Assembly: GCA_037102815.1 (NCBI GenBank)
Contig: BTPP01000002.1
Coordinates: 496,001-560,000, forward strand
DNA from: Neurospora intermedia
Taxonomy: Eukaryota; Ascomycota; Sordariomycetes; Sordariales; Sordariaceae
Reading direction: 5' to 3'
Length of the DNA: 64,000 nucleotides
Shown: positions 10,605 to 22,717 of the stretch, in pieces
Numbering within the stretch: the first letter of the stretch is position 1
Layout: each line of letters opens with the position of its first letter
Notes under the pieces: model-generated
The model's database searches: none
What the model saw: the letters and a program-made list of their open reading frames with translations, nothing else
Told to the model about the DNA's origin: nothing
Translations under genes and position numbers: made by a program

Positions 10605-12154
10605 TCGCCCGGTCGGTGGCCCCATCCAAATGTCCCCGCTTTAACGGGCCCGGGCTCATTCCGACAAAACAAAACACTAGCAACTTCAAGTTTAGTGTTG
10701 TGTATTTTCCCCCACTTGGATCCTCCATGCTCCATGATCCATCACCATCGGAAACACGCGCTATTGTTACGATGCTGGGTCTGTCTGACCGGGCACTTTC
10801 AAGTTACACCTATATTCTAGCCCGTCGTCGTCGTCGTCGTCCATTACACTAGTAGGTATGTACCCTACCTTGACTACCTACCTACACACATATCCTTGGG
10901 GGCTTACACTAGTTTGACGGAACGGATCGGCAATTGGGTTTTTTGGACAGAGTATTCTACCATGTCCATGGAAACGTCATTTCTCTCCTGTCGATCGGCC
11001 GTCTTGATATTTGCACCAAACATCAACTTACAGTCCAACTAAGGCAGTAGAGGGCATTGATCGCCTGTCCGGGCGGAGGGATGTGGGGGGACGAACCCCC
11101 CTTTGGCATTTTAAAACCTACAATATACCCACTGGAAAACAGGCAGGCAGGCATCTCGCTCTCGGACCTCTTCTTCAGTTCTTCGTCAAGCAAGCATCGG
11201 ATGTGACTCCACTCCACCTCAAGCGGCCTCCACTTTTCTTCAAGTCGGGAACGCATCCCATTGCTCGATGCGCCGCTGCAGACGTCCAAGCGAGCCTTGG
11301 ACCTGGGAACGAACTCAAGTGAACGAGCCAGCATCAGGGTCTAGTGTTGGGAGCTAGGGTAAACTACAGGGGCACGAGAGAGATGGTGCCCTGGCGCTCG
11401 GCACTTCTTGGTTTCCCTTGGTGAGTGCTTGGGTTGATGAGCCCATCCCATCCCATCCACCCATCAAACTTGGATTCGCGGAGATACCAAACCAAGGGAA
11501 AAAAAAAGTGGATTGGAGTGTTTCCAGCGACACGGTCGAGAACGACACTAAGGCTCAGTTCGTTACAAGCAGAGCCACACCATTGGGCTGTCCTGGGGTC
11601 TTTTTTTAATGATCCCCGCGGCCCCCAGCCCTCTTTCTGCACGGGCAGCCGTCAAGCGTTACACAACCTAAACTGTCGAAGGGGGGATTTCGTGATTGAT
11701 CTCTCTTAGCGAGCCTTTTCCACTTTTGTACAACCTCTAGGCCATCGAATACCGTACCCTTCTTTGGTATTAGCGGGCATACACTCTATCGCCAAGTCCG
11801 GCCGGGCGATTGACTGACCGCCTTCATGTTTCAGTTAATGTCTTGACAGAATTGGCAAATGGTGTTTCTCCGTCACTACCTCTATGCAATAACGTTTCTT
11901 ATTATGATATCTGGCGGCTATAGCGACACATAGGACCGACCTAGACTATGCTGACTCTCCTTTACGGTTAGGTTAGGTACACATGAAGACGCCGTCGTGT
12001 GAAAAGTCATCTCATCGAGATCGAGCTCGATTAGTCTTTTTCTTTACGCAAATCAATTTCCCAACGGCGAGTCTTCCGCTGCCAGTACACTACGCCCCAA
12101 TCTCCTTCATCACCACCCCTTGAGGTTTCTGTGGGGAAGAGGAGGAGTTTCTAT

Positions 12155-12230
12155 GGTATTACACTACACTACACTACACTACACTAAAACATATCCCTCC
12201 TCAAATCCTATACTACACTACACTACATAC
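12155..12230. repeat. ACACT pentanucleotide repeats
   Basis: Five or more ACACT units at about 12160-12186 and a shorter second run at about 12208-12226. Similar runs recur near 13460-13495 and 13655-13682. Confidence 0.85.
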
Positions 12231-12553
12231 TCCCGTCATTACTATCCCCCCCCTCGTCCTCGTCTAGTACACTACCGGCACCTCCCTTGCACACCGGAGT
12301 CAACAACGACTATCTATTTCCTATCTCTCTCTTCCCACATCATCACATGTAGTCTAGTCCAAATGTCACAGGCGGCCTTATCGAATTCCCATCTCCCCTT
12401 CTTTATGTTTTCCCCCCCACCGTTAGTGGAGCCCGGGTTCAGCTCCCTTTCTTTTCCCCCCCAGCTGCTGCATCCATAGGTCCCTCACCAGTCCACCACC
12501 GGCTGTGCATACACATCCCCAGTTTTCTACCTAAACTTCCCGGTGACCCAGTC

Positions 12554-12584
<31 letters not shown>

Positions 12585-12615
12585 GCCTGTCCGCCTGCCC
12601 ACCCACCCACCGCAC
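12554..12615. repeat. CCTG/CCGCCTG tetranucleotide repeat
   Basis: Six CCTG units followed by CCGCCTGT variants and ACCC units. The tract is simple and non-coding. Confidence 0.85.
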
Positions 12616-12754
12616 CGCGCCGCGCGGCGGTTGTCCGCCGTCCCCTCTCCCCGTCTCCCCTCCCCCCCGTCCCCGCTATCTATCTGTCTGTCTGTAGTAT
12701 AGCGGACACCACGCCGCGCCGCGGAATTCGCTCCCCAGTTCCGTTCTTCTTTTT

Positions 12755-12805
12755 GTTCTAGTTCTACTTCTTCTTCTTCATCTTCTTCTTTTTCTTCAAG
12801 CGTTT
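12755..12805. repeat. TTC-rich pyrimidine tract
   Basis: CTTCTTCTTCTTCATCTTC-type repeat on the plus strand, low complexity, no gene attached. Confidence 0.7.
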
Positions 12806-13273
12806 TCCCCAAGAAGGATAAAGTGTCCCATGTCCCCCCCCCACCCGCCTAAATTTCCCGGAAGTACGGACGGAACGCGGACGATGTACGCTAAGCTGTT
12901 GTAGGAGAGAGAGCAGCAACCCACCAGGTCCAGTCACCACAGCTCATCAAGTGCCCGCATACTTAGCGATATTAAACAGCGGAAGGCGGAATCATCAGGG
13001 TCCAGTCCAGTCCAGTCCATGTCTGCTGGCAAGCGGGCGGAAGGGTCTGGCGGAAGGGCGGAAGGGCAGGCGGGCGGAAGGGTCTGGCGGGCGGAATACC
13101 TACCGTGCTTCTATAGGTAAGGTAGAACTCTTAACACGCAGTTGCGGGCAGTCAGTCAGTAGGTCGTGCACATTGATGATGGCACGTTTTTTTGGGAATC
13201 AACGTTCACCTCCTTGAGGAAGACAGTTGGAGTGGTTATGGTTATGGTAATGGTTGCGATTGGTTCCCAGCTG

Positions 13274-13310
13274 CGTTGCGTTGCGTTGCGTTGCGTTTGC
13301 GTTGCGTTGC
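13274..13310. repeat. TTGCG pentanucleotide repeat
   Basis: About seven TTGCG units, interrupted once by an extra T. Confidence 0.85.
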
Positions 13311-14020
13311 TTCAACTCGTTTGCAACCCACGCACTGACTGACGGCCGTGCATCTTCAGCGAACTTTGTTGCAGAACTTGAAGAAACATCCATCCATCAA
13401 CGAGGTCTGGTTTTCTCTTCCGGGAAGGGAGGGGGCTCCGTTTCGGAACCTACCTCTTGGTACACTACACCACACTACACTACACTACATACACTCTAGT
13501 GCTTACTCGTATCGATTACCTGGTATGTGGGTTTGCTCTCCCCCAGTCCCCCCAGTCCCCTAGTCCCCTCGCCTCAGGGGTCTGGTCCAGTTACACTCAT
13601 TACTACCTACCGTGTCTCACTCCGTGGGACTACTAACGATTGTCGGCTAACTTTGATACTACACTACCTAACTACACTACAGATATCACCCGCTTGATGA
13701 GGGAAGTGATCTGCCCACTGGGATTCCACCGGGATTCCAATCAGCCGCAGCTCTCTCCCAATGGAATGGGCGAGTGTGGAGATATCGGTCATTTGGGATA
13801 GTAACGCTTTCCCTTGTGATCGTCCCTGTGATAGAGCTTGTTGAAGAGCCTTCGGGATGTGTCTGAGAAGGGAAGAGAAAGGGTCGTTCTCGTCTGTCTG
13901 TGATAGTACCTAGTGTACCGACATACATAGGGGCGCGTTACGGGATTGTGTGTTTGAGGAAGGTCACATTTAACTTCAACTCGCCTCGCCTAGGTACCTT
14001 ACAGCCGGAGGTATGTGGGT

Positions 14021-14057
<37 letters not shown>
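14021..14057. repeat. 37-base poly(G) run
   Basis: Uninterrupted G from 14021 to 14057, preceded by GGGT. A shorter G15 run follows at 14982-14996. Runs this long are prone to length error in assembly. Confidence 0.9.
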
Positions 14058-14058
<1 letters not shown>

Positions 14059-16347
14059 GACGGGTGACGGGACTAATAGTGGTGTGGTGTGTCTCGCTTG
14101 GACTGCGAGCGTCGGTAGCCAGGTAGTGTCACACGTAAGAACTTTAATGTTTAATGTGTGTCTTGTTGCCGAGTCGCCGGGTCATGTCGCCGGATCGATG
14201 GTTTGCGGTTTGCGGTTTGCGGTTTGGTCGGTTTGCACGGTTTGGGACTAACCTACCTACCTACCTAGAGGTAAACTACCGCATCACTTGCCGCTTACAT
14301 CTTTCGGTTCTTTCGCGGTTCGTTTGTGACGGAGAGTGAGTTCAAGTCTCAATCGGGGATGGCCTCACTTTCCAGGGCACTAGAGGCGTTTTAAGCTTGC
14401 TCCTTAGCTAGCTGCATGCAGCCATTCGTCAACGGCATTGGTTGATAAACCCGGAATTATCCACCTAAAAGAATTACGACCGAGATTCCAGAATGGAAGA
14501 TACATATGCAGGTGTCGACACACTTCTTGCATGGATAGTGTACACATACGCTATACTCCAAGAAACAAGGGGGCATTCACACATCAAACAAACTATTTTC
14601 TTGTATTGACAGAATAAGCTTTTCTTCGCCTCTCGGAAAAAACCGTATGTACTACCTTCCCTTTTTATATGCGATTCCCTGGAAGATGTACGCGCGTCCT
14701 CATTTACCAGCGTCTTGGGACGTCGGTCGTTAACGAAGCGAACGGATGCAAGCCACCAACACATGGGGCGGGCCCGTTGAGCCTCCAAGAAGCAACGAAG
14801 CATCGATGCATTCCAGGGGCGCAGCAGCAGCGATGTGATGTGCCGTCCGTGTGGTGGCGTCCACTAAGTACCTCTACGGTTGCATTTAGACATCGTATCG
14901 TATTGCACTTGCATGGGGATGAACATCGGCGACCACTTTTTCTTGGCAAATGACATGTCGTTATCTAATGTTCTGGGGGTCGGGGGGGGGGGGGGGTCGG
15001 GGGGGTGTGATTATGTCAGCATTGGCAACCAAGCTTCCATTTTGGGCATTAAATATCTTGGTGTGTCGCTTACCCGGTAGGTAGTTTACTTTGTTTAAGC
15101 TGAGGGTTTAGATGGTGATTATTGTGCGCTTTGTTCAGTTGTTTACTTGGTTGGGTGCTTGGATTTGGAAGTGCATGAGATTTGTACAAAGTTGACTTTG
15201 GAATACAGATGCAGAGGTTCTGGTGTTAATGTTCCTGCATATCGATGTTCATGGAAGGTTTCCATACTCCGTGGCGAGGTGTTCGGTTACATCGTAGCTT
15301 CAGTCTATACAACTCTCGACTGGCCGGAGTAAAGCCGCTAGGGGACAAGTTGGTCTCCGACATGAACCAAACTAAATGCATAGCATCAACCGACGACTTT
15401 GCTGCACGTCACGTATGTTGATCGGCAGATGTTAACACGGCATGGGATTCAGGAAGCACACTTTGCACTGCTACTGAACTGGCAGTGGCATCATGCTGAA
15501 TGTCCAGAATCTAAATCACTGAAATGGACACTCATGTCATCACATCAGCCCTTTTCCTTCATCTCATCAACTGAACTGGACGAACGCCTCTCCTGTCCAT
15601 AGAGGTACCTATTCGAGATCTCGCCTTTTGCAGCTCCATGATACCCTTCAGTTGCCACTAATTGCTTCAGGGGATGTGGCAAGTGGAAGTCATGAACTTC
15701 ATGTCCTTAACCAGACTAGTCGTCGCTCTTTCCTTCAGCTCTCGTTTAATTTCCCACAATTCGCCCACCTGATTCTACTACCAATCCTTGGCAGCTGTGC
15801 CTCCGACTTCGGTAGAGGCATGTGAAAGAAGCAGGAGCGCTGCACGAACAATGGACAAAGAAATGCAGGAGCAATGCCTTTGTCTGCTCCTGTGTGATTT
15901 GCTGATTTCTGCAAGAGATCTGTCGCGCCCTTTCCTCGTCTGTCATGGTGGCGTGCATGGGAAGGGAACTCGACTTGATTCGTTGTCGCCCCCTTTCCTC
16001 TGTCGTTTCTGGTGAGCAAGTGCCGGCTTGTTGCTTCGATTTTTGTTTCTCTTGCGCTTAGTTCCGTCTCAGGTCTCGCTAAACGTCGCAAGTCACCGCG
16101 GTTATCACGATACCACAAAGTTCATTACGGTTTACTTGCTTGTCAGGTGGCGGAGACGACATTGATCGTTGCTTTGGGATTACCCCTTTTGCCTGGCTGA
16201 CTTGACCCCCAATGGACAACCCTTCCGTGGCCTATGGACATCGAAAAACCTCGAGACTCCGTCCTGGGCGTTCCTCGAGCGACGGCCTGTTACAAACCAA
16301 CTGTCTCGACCGAGAAGGAATCGCTCGCATTACGCTCGTGGCCATGA

Positions 16348-16581
16348 GGATACCACTCTTTCTACCTCATCGCTTCATATGCCAATGACTTTGTTGAGGC
16401 AATACAGGCAGAGTATGCCAGAAGCCTGGCAACGCGAGCTCTGAATGTAGAGGCCAACGGTATAGTCAACGAAGCGACGAGCACTGGTTGGAGCCAAGCG
16501 GCTGGCGCGACTTGCTACGGTGTGGGTTACGGATTGATAAACCAACAAAGGGAGCTTGGGATTTGGAGCCAAGGGACATGA
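16348..16581 (+). other. 77-codon open stretch with protein-like composition, no ATG
   Basis: Reads GYHSFYLIASYANDFVEA... then an alanine/glutamate-rich helix-like segment and ends SQGT at a TGA. It has no methionine near its start and is bounded upstream by a stop, so it could only be an internal or last exon. I found no companion exon in the flanks. Either a decayed coding fragment or chance. Confidence 0.2.
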
Positions 16582-19242
16582 TTCCCAAGGCGGTTTGCGA
16601 CACCGTTTGGTACAAGTGGTCATGACGGCTGCTGAGTGTCCTGAGCTCTCCTCGTTGCTTTCGCCAACCTTCTCCATTCTTCCGGTGTCTCCAGCGAGGT
16701 TACCACAATCATTTGTCTTTTCTAGGCCCTCGTTGGTATTTTTCTGCTTCCAGCCCATTGTCTTACCCCCTATGTACGCTCTCGTAGCGGTCACAGTCGC
16801 TACCCTTTTCAGACTACTTGCGAATTTCGCTTTCTCCCTGATCGCGGGGTGCCGTGTCGGGTTGTAACTGCGACCATTCTGGACCGCTGCCAGGGTGGTT
16901 TCGCTTGTGTGGGTGGCTGATTTCCAGAACCTCGCTTGGTCGGTCCCTTGGTTGCCCTCCTCTCGCCAAGGAAGTCGACCTAGGCCAGAACAATGGACCC
17001 TGGGGTCGCCTTGGACCATGGTCTTTGTCGGAACGAGTTTGTCGAGTAGGCAGCGCGAGGGAAGTCTCCAAACTTACTTATTTGGTTGTCATGTTGTCGT
17101 TGCCTTTATTCTCCACCACCGTTCAGTTACCTTGGCCGTTGTCGCTCCGTCGCCGATTCTCTTGCTTTCTCACCGAGTGCTTCTCGTCAGCTACGGTAGT
17201 TGCTGCATCACAGGACTCAAGTCTATCTTCTCTTTCATTTGCGACATGTCCATCGGGGTCTAGTTCTCGGTTTCCTCTTCTCGTTGCCGTCAAGTGACAG
17301 ACTCAACGGTTCGGTCATCGTCTTCGAGCTTCTGTGGTGTGTTCTCAAGCTTCGGCTACTGCTCGTAGGAGATCAAAACGGGTACCCGGCAAATTTTCGT
17401 CGATTATAGTATTTGGTCGAATACACTTTACGGGTCAAGCGGCAGCGTTAGCCATTAATAAGCACCAGAATCTCGAGTTAAGCATAAACTTGCGGGGAGA
17501 CGCACGTCAAGTAGGGTCGAGCGTCCGATCGGCGGCCAGGGAAGATTTTGGTTTTGGGGCTGAAATGGGCAGGAGAGTCTGTTCAGTGCGTGCTGTAGAC
17601 TTTGAATCTGTTCATGGCACACCAAAGTTGGCTCGATCGCGGCTACCATGGCTCTTCTCGGATGATTGTGAATCACTTCAACAGTTCGGTCACGGATTGG
17701 TTTCGACTTTCTCACTAGCCCTTGCATGAACAACATGAATAGCACATCTAGGTCGGCAACAACCGAGCGTTTGTTGGAAGCCGGGGGCTCTTGGACACCC
17801 TTGAAGGTTTACCAAGGGTCACGAATCAACTGCCAAAGCTCTCCTGAAGCAGGATGTGCTCCAATGGGTATGCCGCCATGTTAGCTTGGTTCATTCAGCT
17901 CTGTTCCTCCGTTCCGAGTTGGATACGTTCAAATACGTAGACACTTGGTGCTTGATTGGTATCGTGTCCCGCTATGGTGGGTTTCCTGCGGTGCAGCGCT
18001 TCAGCTTCGACGCTGGCATTACAGTATGAACGAACCCGCGGGATCTATATACACAAACGGAAGGAGCGCAAGCCCTGTGTAAAGAGAGTAGGATGACAGT
18101 GCACACAAAATTATCATCTAGCAGGCAAGAGCTTCGTCACTCAGAGAAACACATAGAATAGTACTGAGCAAGTCATAACAGAAGAAAAGCACACTTCCTT
18201 TCAACAACAGTGGTTATCATACTTTAGTAGCTGGGCGATGAGCTCACGCGGTCGAAGAGACTGTCTACTGCCTTGCTAGAAAACCTTAAGCAGAACAAGT
18301 TGACCGCAAGTGGCCTAGCACCTGTTCTATGGCCGAGTGTCTGCCAACTGTTCAGTGCCAAACCTTCCAAACAACTCCTGCGATCTGCTTGGCCGAATAT
18401 CGGTTGCCCTGTGCGCTCCTTCCCGTCCTTTACGTTCTCAGGTGCCAAAAATCACATTGAGTTGTTCAGCCTCAAACCTTTCCCTCCCCACTCTATATAT
18501 TTCAGCCTTACAAATTCCCTTCTTGTAGCCTCCCATCTTGAAAATTCTTTCCTCCAAAACTTCCAACCTCACCCGAATTTCTGCACCTACGAGGGACTCG
18601 CCGTTTTCGACTACCAAAGTATCGAGACTGATCAGCAAGCTCGTAGAGCGCCACATCACAAGTAAGTACAACTATTGCTTCCCCTTGTCAATGACTGTCG
18701 ACTTGGTCGACGTCGACAACGATTTCTTTCCCTACTGTTCGTGAAGACTCCCTCTGCAGCCCATCCCAGTTTCCTGCCTGTCGGTCGCCTTGGTCAGCCC
18801 ACCGCCTGGTTGTGATGCTGGTCCGTCGACAGCAGAGTCAGTACTGTCATTTGGTGCCCCTCCTTGCTCCTATCCTTTCGTCATCGACTTTGCGTGCCTT
18901 GAGCTCCTTTTCAATCACTTCTTTTTCGAAACGATCCTCGTTTTCTGCTTCTGGTCTACTCCAGTCACAGAAGATCAAGATCTTGACTTTGTTTCCGCCA
19001 TCCCTGGTATTCGGTAATCACTTCGCGGTCACTTCCTCGGACCTTCTCACCTTACCGTCACCGACATCTTTGGTGAGGGGTCGTCAGGTACCCCGTCGCT
19101 GCTCACTCATTTTCATCAACATCCTTGTCACATTTCCTGGAACTCTCTTCAAGCTTTCTATCAATGTTGAGCACTCGAACTTCAGGTCTTATATACTGAC
19201 AAGCCCTACCATAGATCAATCATACCCACTACAGTCTTCACC

Positions 19243-20650
19243 ATGAGCTTCCCTCAGCCTCCTCATCCGGGCGCCAACGACCCGACACCTTTCAGCTTGG
19301 TAGCACTTATGATGTCCAACGCTTTGTCCGACCATGAGAAGATCGAGTGCTGGAAAACGATGGACATCATCTACGACAACCTTTTGAACGGCGATGAAAG
19401 TTTGAGATCCTTCGCCGAGATCGCAAATGGCATCCAACAACAATTCCATAATCCTTCTCTCCAGGATGGAAGGATTCTCTCAGGGGTCAGCTTTGCTCGA
19501 CAAGTCTACCTTTGGTTTGCAACTCATCACGACAGCGGCTTAATCGACCAAGCGGTGGCCAGGCTTGGACAATCCAAGCCTTTTCTACGTGGCCTTGAAC
19601 GCTACCTGACGGCCGCTGAAAGGGAAAATCGCCGAACAGAATCCAGTGACCCAAAGGACTTCACTCCTATTCCTCAGGATCTCCTGAAATCCTGGAGTGA
19701 CGCGCTAGCACTCCGTCACTGGGCTCGAGTTCGCACGAGTCGGCCGGTTAACCCAGTACCAGGGGATATTCCCAAGGACTTTGAGGAGAAAGCTCGCCTT
19801 GCAAAGTACATCTTCGATGGGATGAATGCCGAGCCCGCGAATATGGTCGAAAGGCCCAAGGTTGGTGGGCAAGATGAGAGCCAAGACAACGCGAAGAGCA
19901 ACACAGGCAACAATAAGGGAAAGAGCAAAGGAGGCAAGGAGCCAGAGATCCACCCTCAAGTAAAACGGGTGAGAGAGATGTCCGATTTAAAGAAATATAT
20001 CCTGAGCTGGGACTGGTTGGTAGGTACCCCTGCAGGACCACAACATTTTGGACTGTCTTGCGAAGTGACCGTACTAACCTTTGGTTAGGTCAATGCAATG
20101 GACGCGGAGAAGGGGACGCCCGACACCGTTCTCTACTGCAACGAGGCATTTCCAAAGAATGGGGACTTTAAAAACTTCCGGGAGAGGATTCAGTCCACAC
20201 ATGAATTAGTCTCGGTAGGTCAAGGCCTGGGTTGACTTGCTAAGTTTACGGAGGAACGTTTGCTAACCCGCCTTATACTTTCAGCGATCGAAAGCCTCGC
20301 TGGTGAATGCTACTCAGCCAGCCTACCTCACTCGTTTTGCTGCTAACCCTAAGCAGGAGCTTTCTGTAAGACACCCTACACCTCGGCGCAAGAACTCAAC
20401 AACCGTATTCTATCTAACATATTTCGAATTCCAGACCAAGGTGTTGAACAAGGGCACCAACGCCACGCGAACCCGGCAAGTTCAAGCCGGCCAAAAGGTG
20501 CTTGCTGCAAACGCAGCGAAGAAACAAGGACCAAAGACGAGAAGACTGCCTGTGATGGCCACACCAACGAACAGCGAAGCAGCCACACTTGGTAACGGTA
20601 CATACAACACTGTGCAGAGCGCGAGCCTGCCTACCATCAGCGGTGCATAG
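19243..20650 (+). CDS. gene B: unrecognised four-exon protein ending at an in-frame TAG
   Basis: Exons 19243-20019, 20089-20214, 20285-20365 and 20435-20650 are all phase 0 and join to 399 residues. The introns are 69-70 bases with clear CTAAC-type branches. The start context is TCACCATGAG. The N-terminus is proline-rich, followed by a helical region (SLVALMMSNALSDHEKIECW...), a Lys/Gly-rich linker (NNKGKSKGGKE) and then VKRVREMSDLKKYILSWDWL. The third and fourth exons carry SKASLVN...LTRFAANPKQELS and TKVLNKGTNATRTRQVQAG, the block shared with gene A. The last sense codon is GCA, then TAG at 20648-20650, and the same frame continues openly to 21649 (separate entry). No named domain recognised; the basic last exon could bind nucleic acid, which is inference only. 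Confidence 0.75.
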
Positions 20651-21649
20651 GAGCACCTTGGTGGGGGAGGGCCCGATACAGCCAGTGGCCAAGCCTTGGA
20701 GAGGCCTAAGAAACGTCAAAGGGTGGCAAAAGGTCCCCTGATGAGACTGGCCGAGGAGTACGAGCTGCAGGCGGCTAGAACCGGACACCAAAGTGCAGTG
20801 TCCGAGCCTGAGCTCGCCGGACAAGCCAGTGCCCCGGAGCCTCAGAGCTATAATGGCAACGGTGTCTCATCAAACACCGGTGTTGGCTTGTCTAACTTTC
20901 TTTTCGATGTGGACCGAACCTCCTCGAGACAGGGCACACGGGCGGCCGAATTCGTCACAAACCCTATGTCCGCCGCCAGTACCTCTACGGATGCTTATTC
21001 AGTTCCCAACCTGAATTATAGGCCAAGCGATCAACACCACCACTCATTGCCGCCACCTCCATCTACTGCTCATCAAACCCAAGGATCGGCAAATACGCCG
21101 TTTCCTACGAGTCATTGGGGCGCTTTGGATGGCGCTGACAGCAATTTGGACCTCGACATGTCTGAAGTGAATCGTTCATGGTACGATACCATTAGCGCGA
21201 CCGACCCGTCTCAACAACATGGCTCGGCAATTAATGAATACAGTACCGGAGTCATCTCTCCTCATCTCCTGGATGTGACGACCGCTCGTACAGGCTCGAA
21301 TACCAACGCTGCCAGTGCAACACACCAATCTGCTGTCATCTGGGATAGTGGTTATCAAGGCCGCAATGCTTCTGGAGATTTTCCCATGAATTCCTTCAAC
21401 CAGGGAGCAGCGGCGCCTTCTGGATCTCCGCAAATAACCGGAGAACCTTTCACGGGCTTCATAGCTCAGGCGCCGCGGGCACAGACTGGGAATGCGGCAC
21501 CTTTTGCCTCTACTATTGCGGCTCCAACCCTTAGCGCAGACAATAATCCGCCAGGAACCATTGCGAATGACAATTTCGACTGGGGCTATTGGATTGACCA
21601 AGCTTGGGTGGGCGGTGAGGAACCCAATGACAGCGAGGATGAGTCCTGA
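20651..21649 (+). CDS. in-frame 332-codon continuation of gene B beyond the TAG
   Basis: Starting at the codon after TAG 20648, the gene B frame stays open to a TGA at 21647. It encodes EHLGGGGPDTASG..., a basic nuclear-localisation-like patch RPKKRQRVAKG, a long Ser/Thr/Asn/Gln-rich low-complexity stretch, and an acidic aromatic C-terminus (WGYWIDQAW ... DSEDES). A poly(T) tract follows directly. With the stop read through, gene B would give 732 residues. Possibilities are a TAG recoded in mRNA (A-to-I editing of UAG to UGG during sexual development is established in Neurospora and Fusarium), a recent nonsense allele, or a separate gene lacking its own start. I found no phase-compatible intron that removes the TAG. 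Confidence 0.6.
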   Translation, partial: EHLGGGGPDTASGQALERPKKRQRVAKGPLMRLAEEYELQAARTGHQSAVSEPELAGQASAPEPQSYNGNGVSSNTGVGLSNFLFDVDRTSSRQGTRAAEFVTNPMSAASTSTDAYSVPNLNYRPSDQHHHSLPPPPSTAHQTQGSANTPFPTSHWGALDGADSNLDLDMSEVNRSWYDTISATDPSQQHGSAINEYSTGVISPHLLDVTTARTGSNTNAASATHQSAVIWDSGYQGRNASGDFPMNSFNQGAAAPSGSPQITGEPFTGFIAQAPRAQTGNAAPFASTIAAPTLSADNNPPGTIANDNFDWGYWIDQAWVGGEEPNDSEDES

Positions 21650-22717
21650 ATTTTCTTTTTTTTTTTTTTTAAGGCAGGATACTCGAAGAACTTGTCGGCT
21701 TCGCAAAGCGTTTTCAAGGCCTTGATATTGAGGTAGAAGGACACGGCAGTACTAGCTGGAAGTTGGTGCAGCGCAAGCTCAACTCCCAGACCATCGGTGT
21801 TATGACCAACGCCAGCCACAGCCCTGTCGGGGAAGGGGCCAGTTGGAAGAAACAGCTGATGTCCGAAAAGAGAGCAAGCGACAGCGCCCATCTACCGTCC
21901 AACAAGGAAGCTGAGGAAGAGACTATCACCCAGAGGTACCATACCGCAAATACAAGCCCGGGCACTGATGTATCAGAAGGATTTACAACTTGGACAGATA
22001 ACTCCAAGGGATAAGGAGCAGCCAATGCCAGCCAAGATTAGGTGTTCCCGGTCTACAATAGTCAGAACTCACTTTGAAACTTAATTCACTCACCTACCTA
22101 CCTAGTAGTTCAGCTTGCTTCACGTGCTTGTGAGTCGGTACCAGCCATGTTCATGAGTCACTTGTTGAAGTAGAGTTTGCTTTGTGTCTAAATGTGAACC
22201 GTCTTTTGACTCAATCCCCCCTCCGCCCAAATTACTCCCTTGCTTCAAACGTATGACTAGGCCATCTCCTACTGGTCATGCTGAGGGAGGACCTCCTTGA
22301 CGCTCTGTGATATTTAAGAGACCTTTCCCCCCCGTCTTCGCTCCTGTATCTCTCAAGTTTCTGGCCAGTTCCCAAAAATAGCACTTCCATACCTCTACCT
22401 ACCTGTAGGTACAGAATCACTCGTTCATAAAACCAATCATCAAAGAACCATCGACATGCTCATGCTTTCTCACGGACCGTTGTTCGGCGCCCTGCTAGGA
22501 AAAAGAATGGAGCTCATCTAACGCTCGCAAATCCTCGATATTTGCCGTCATATACCTCTATATACCTAGGGTACATGACTTTTATAAATAAATACCTACC
22601 AGCAAACATCGAAACTTCATCAGACCAACCGTAATCCCTATCATCACCACATTGGCACGTCAACCGCATCACACCGACGAGTCCAGAGGTACCAGCACAC
22701 ATTACCTGAGCTTCTAG
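21650..22717. other. region between gene B and its first orphan exon copy
   Basis: Begins with a T/A tract at 21657-21671. A 300-base open frame (21714-22013) has no recognisable character. The rest carries dispersed TACCTCTACCTACC motifs and is probably 3' flank and spacer. Confidence 0.4.

Larger units (their letters stand above)
9650..19242. other. about 9.6 kb gene-poor tract
   Basis: No convincing protein-coding gene over the whole span. Frames are short, change frequently and show no domain character. The tract carries many microsatellites and homopolymers (listed separately), a MITE-like inverted repeat, and dispersed CCTAGG/ACCTACCT motifs. The segment 15.6-18.0 kb is less repetitive, and one short frame there (16348-16581) has protein-like composition. 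18.2-19.2 kb is CT-rich and is probably promoter and 5' leader of gene B. Confidence 0.5.

Noticed and set aside
16375-17019. 214-codon minus-strand open frame in the gene-poor tract
   Set aside because: No domain character, no splice signals, mixed composition. Frames of this length are expected by chance in a 64 kb window searched in six frames.
20590-20650. An intron removing TAG 20648 from gene B (donor GTAACG near 20592 to acceptor GCATAG)
   Set aside because: The splice would enter the downstream frame in the wrong phase, and no good branch site is present.
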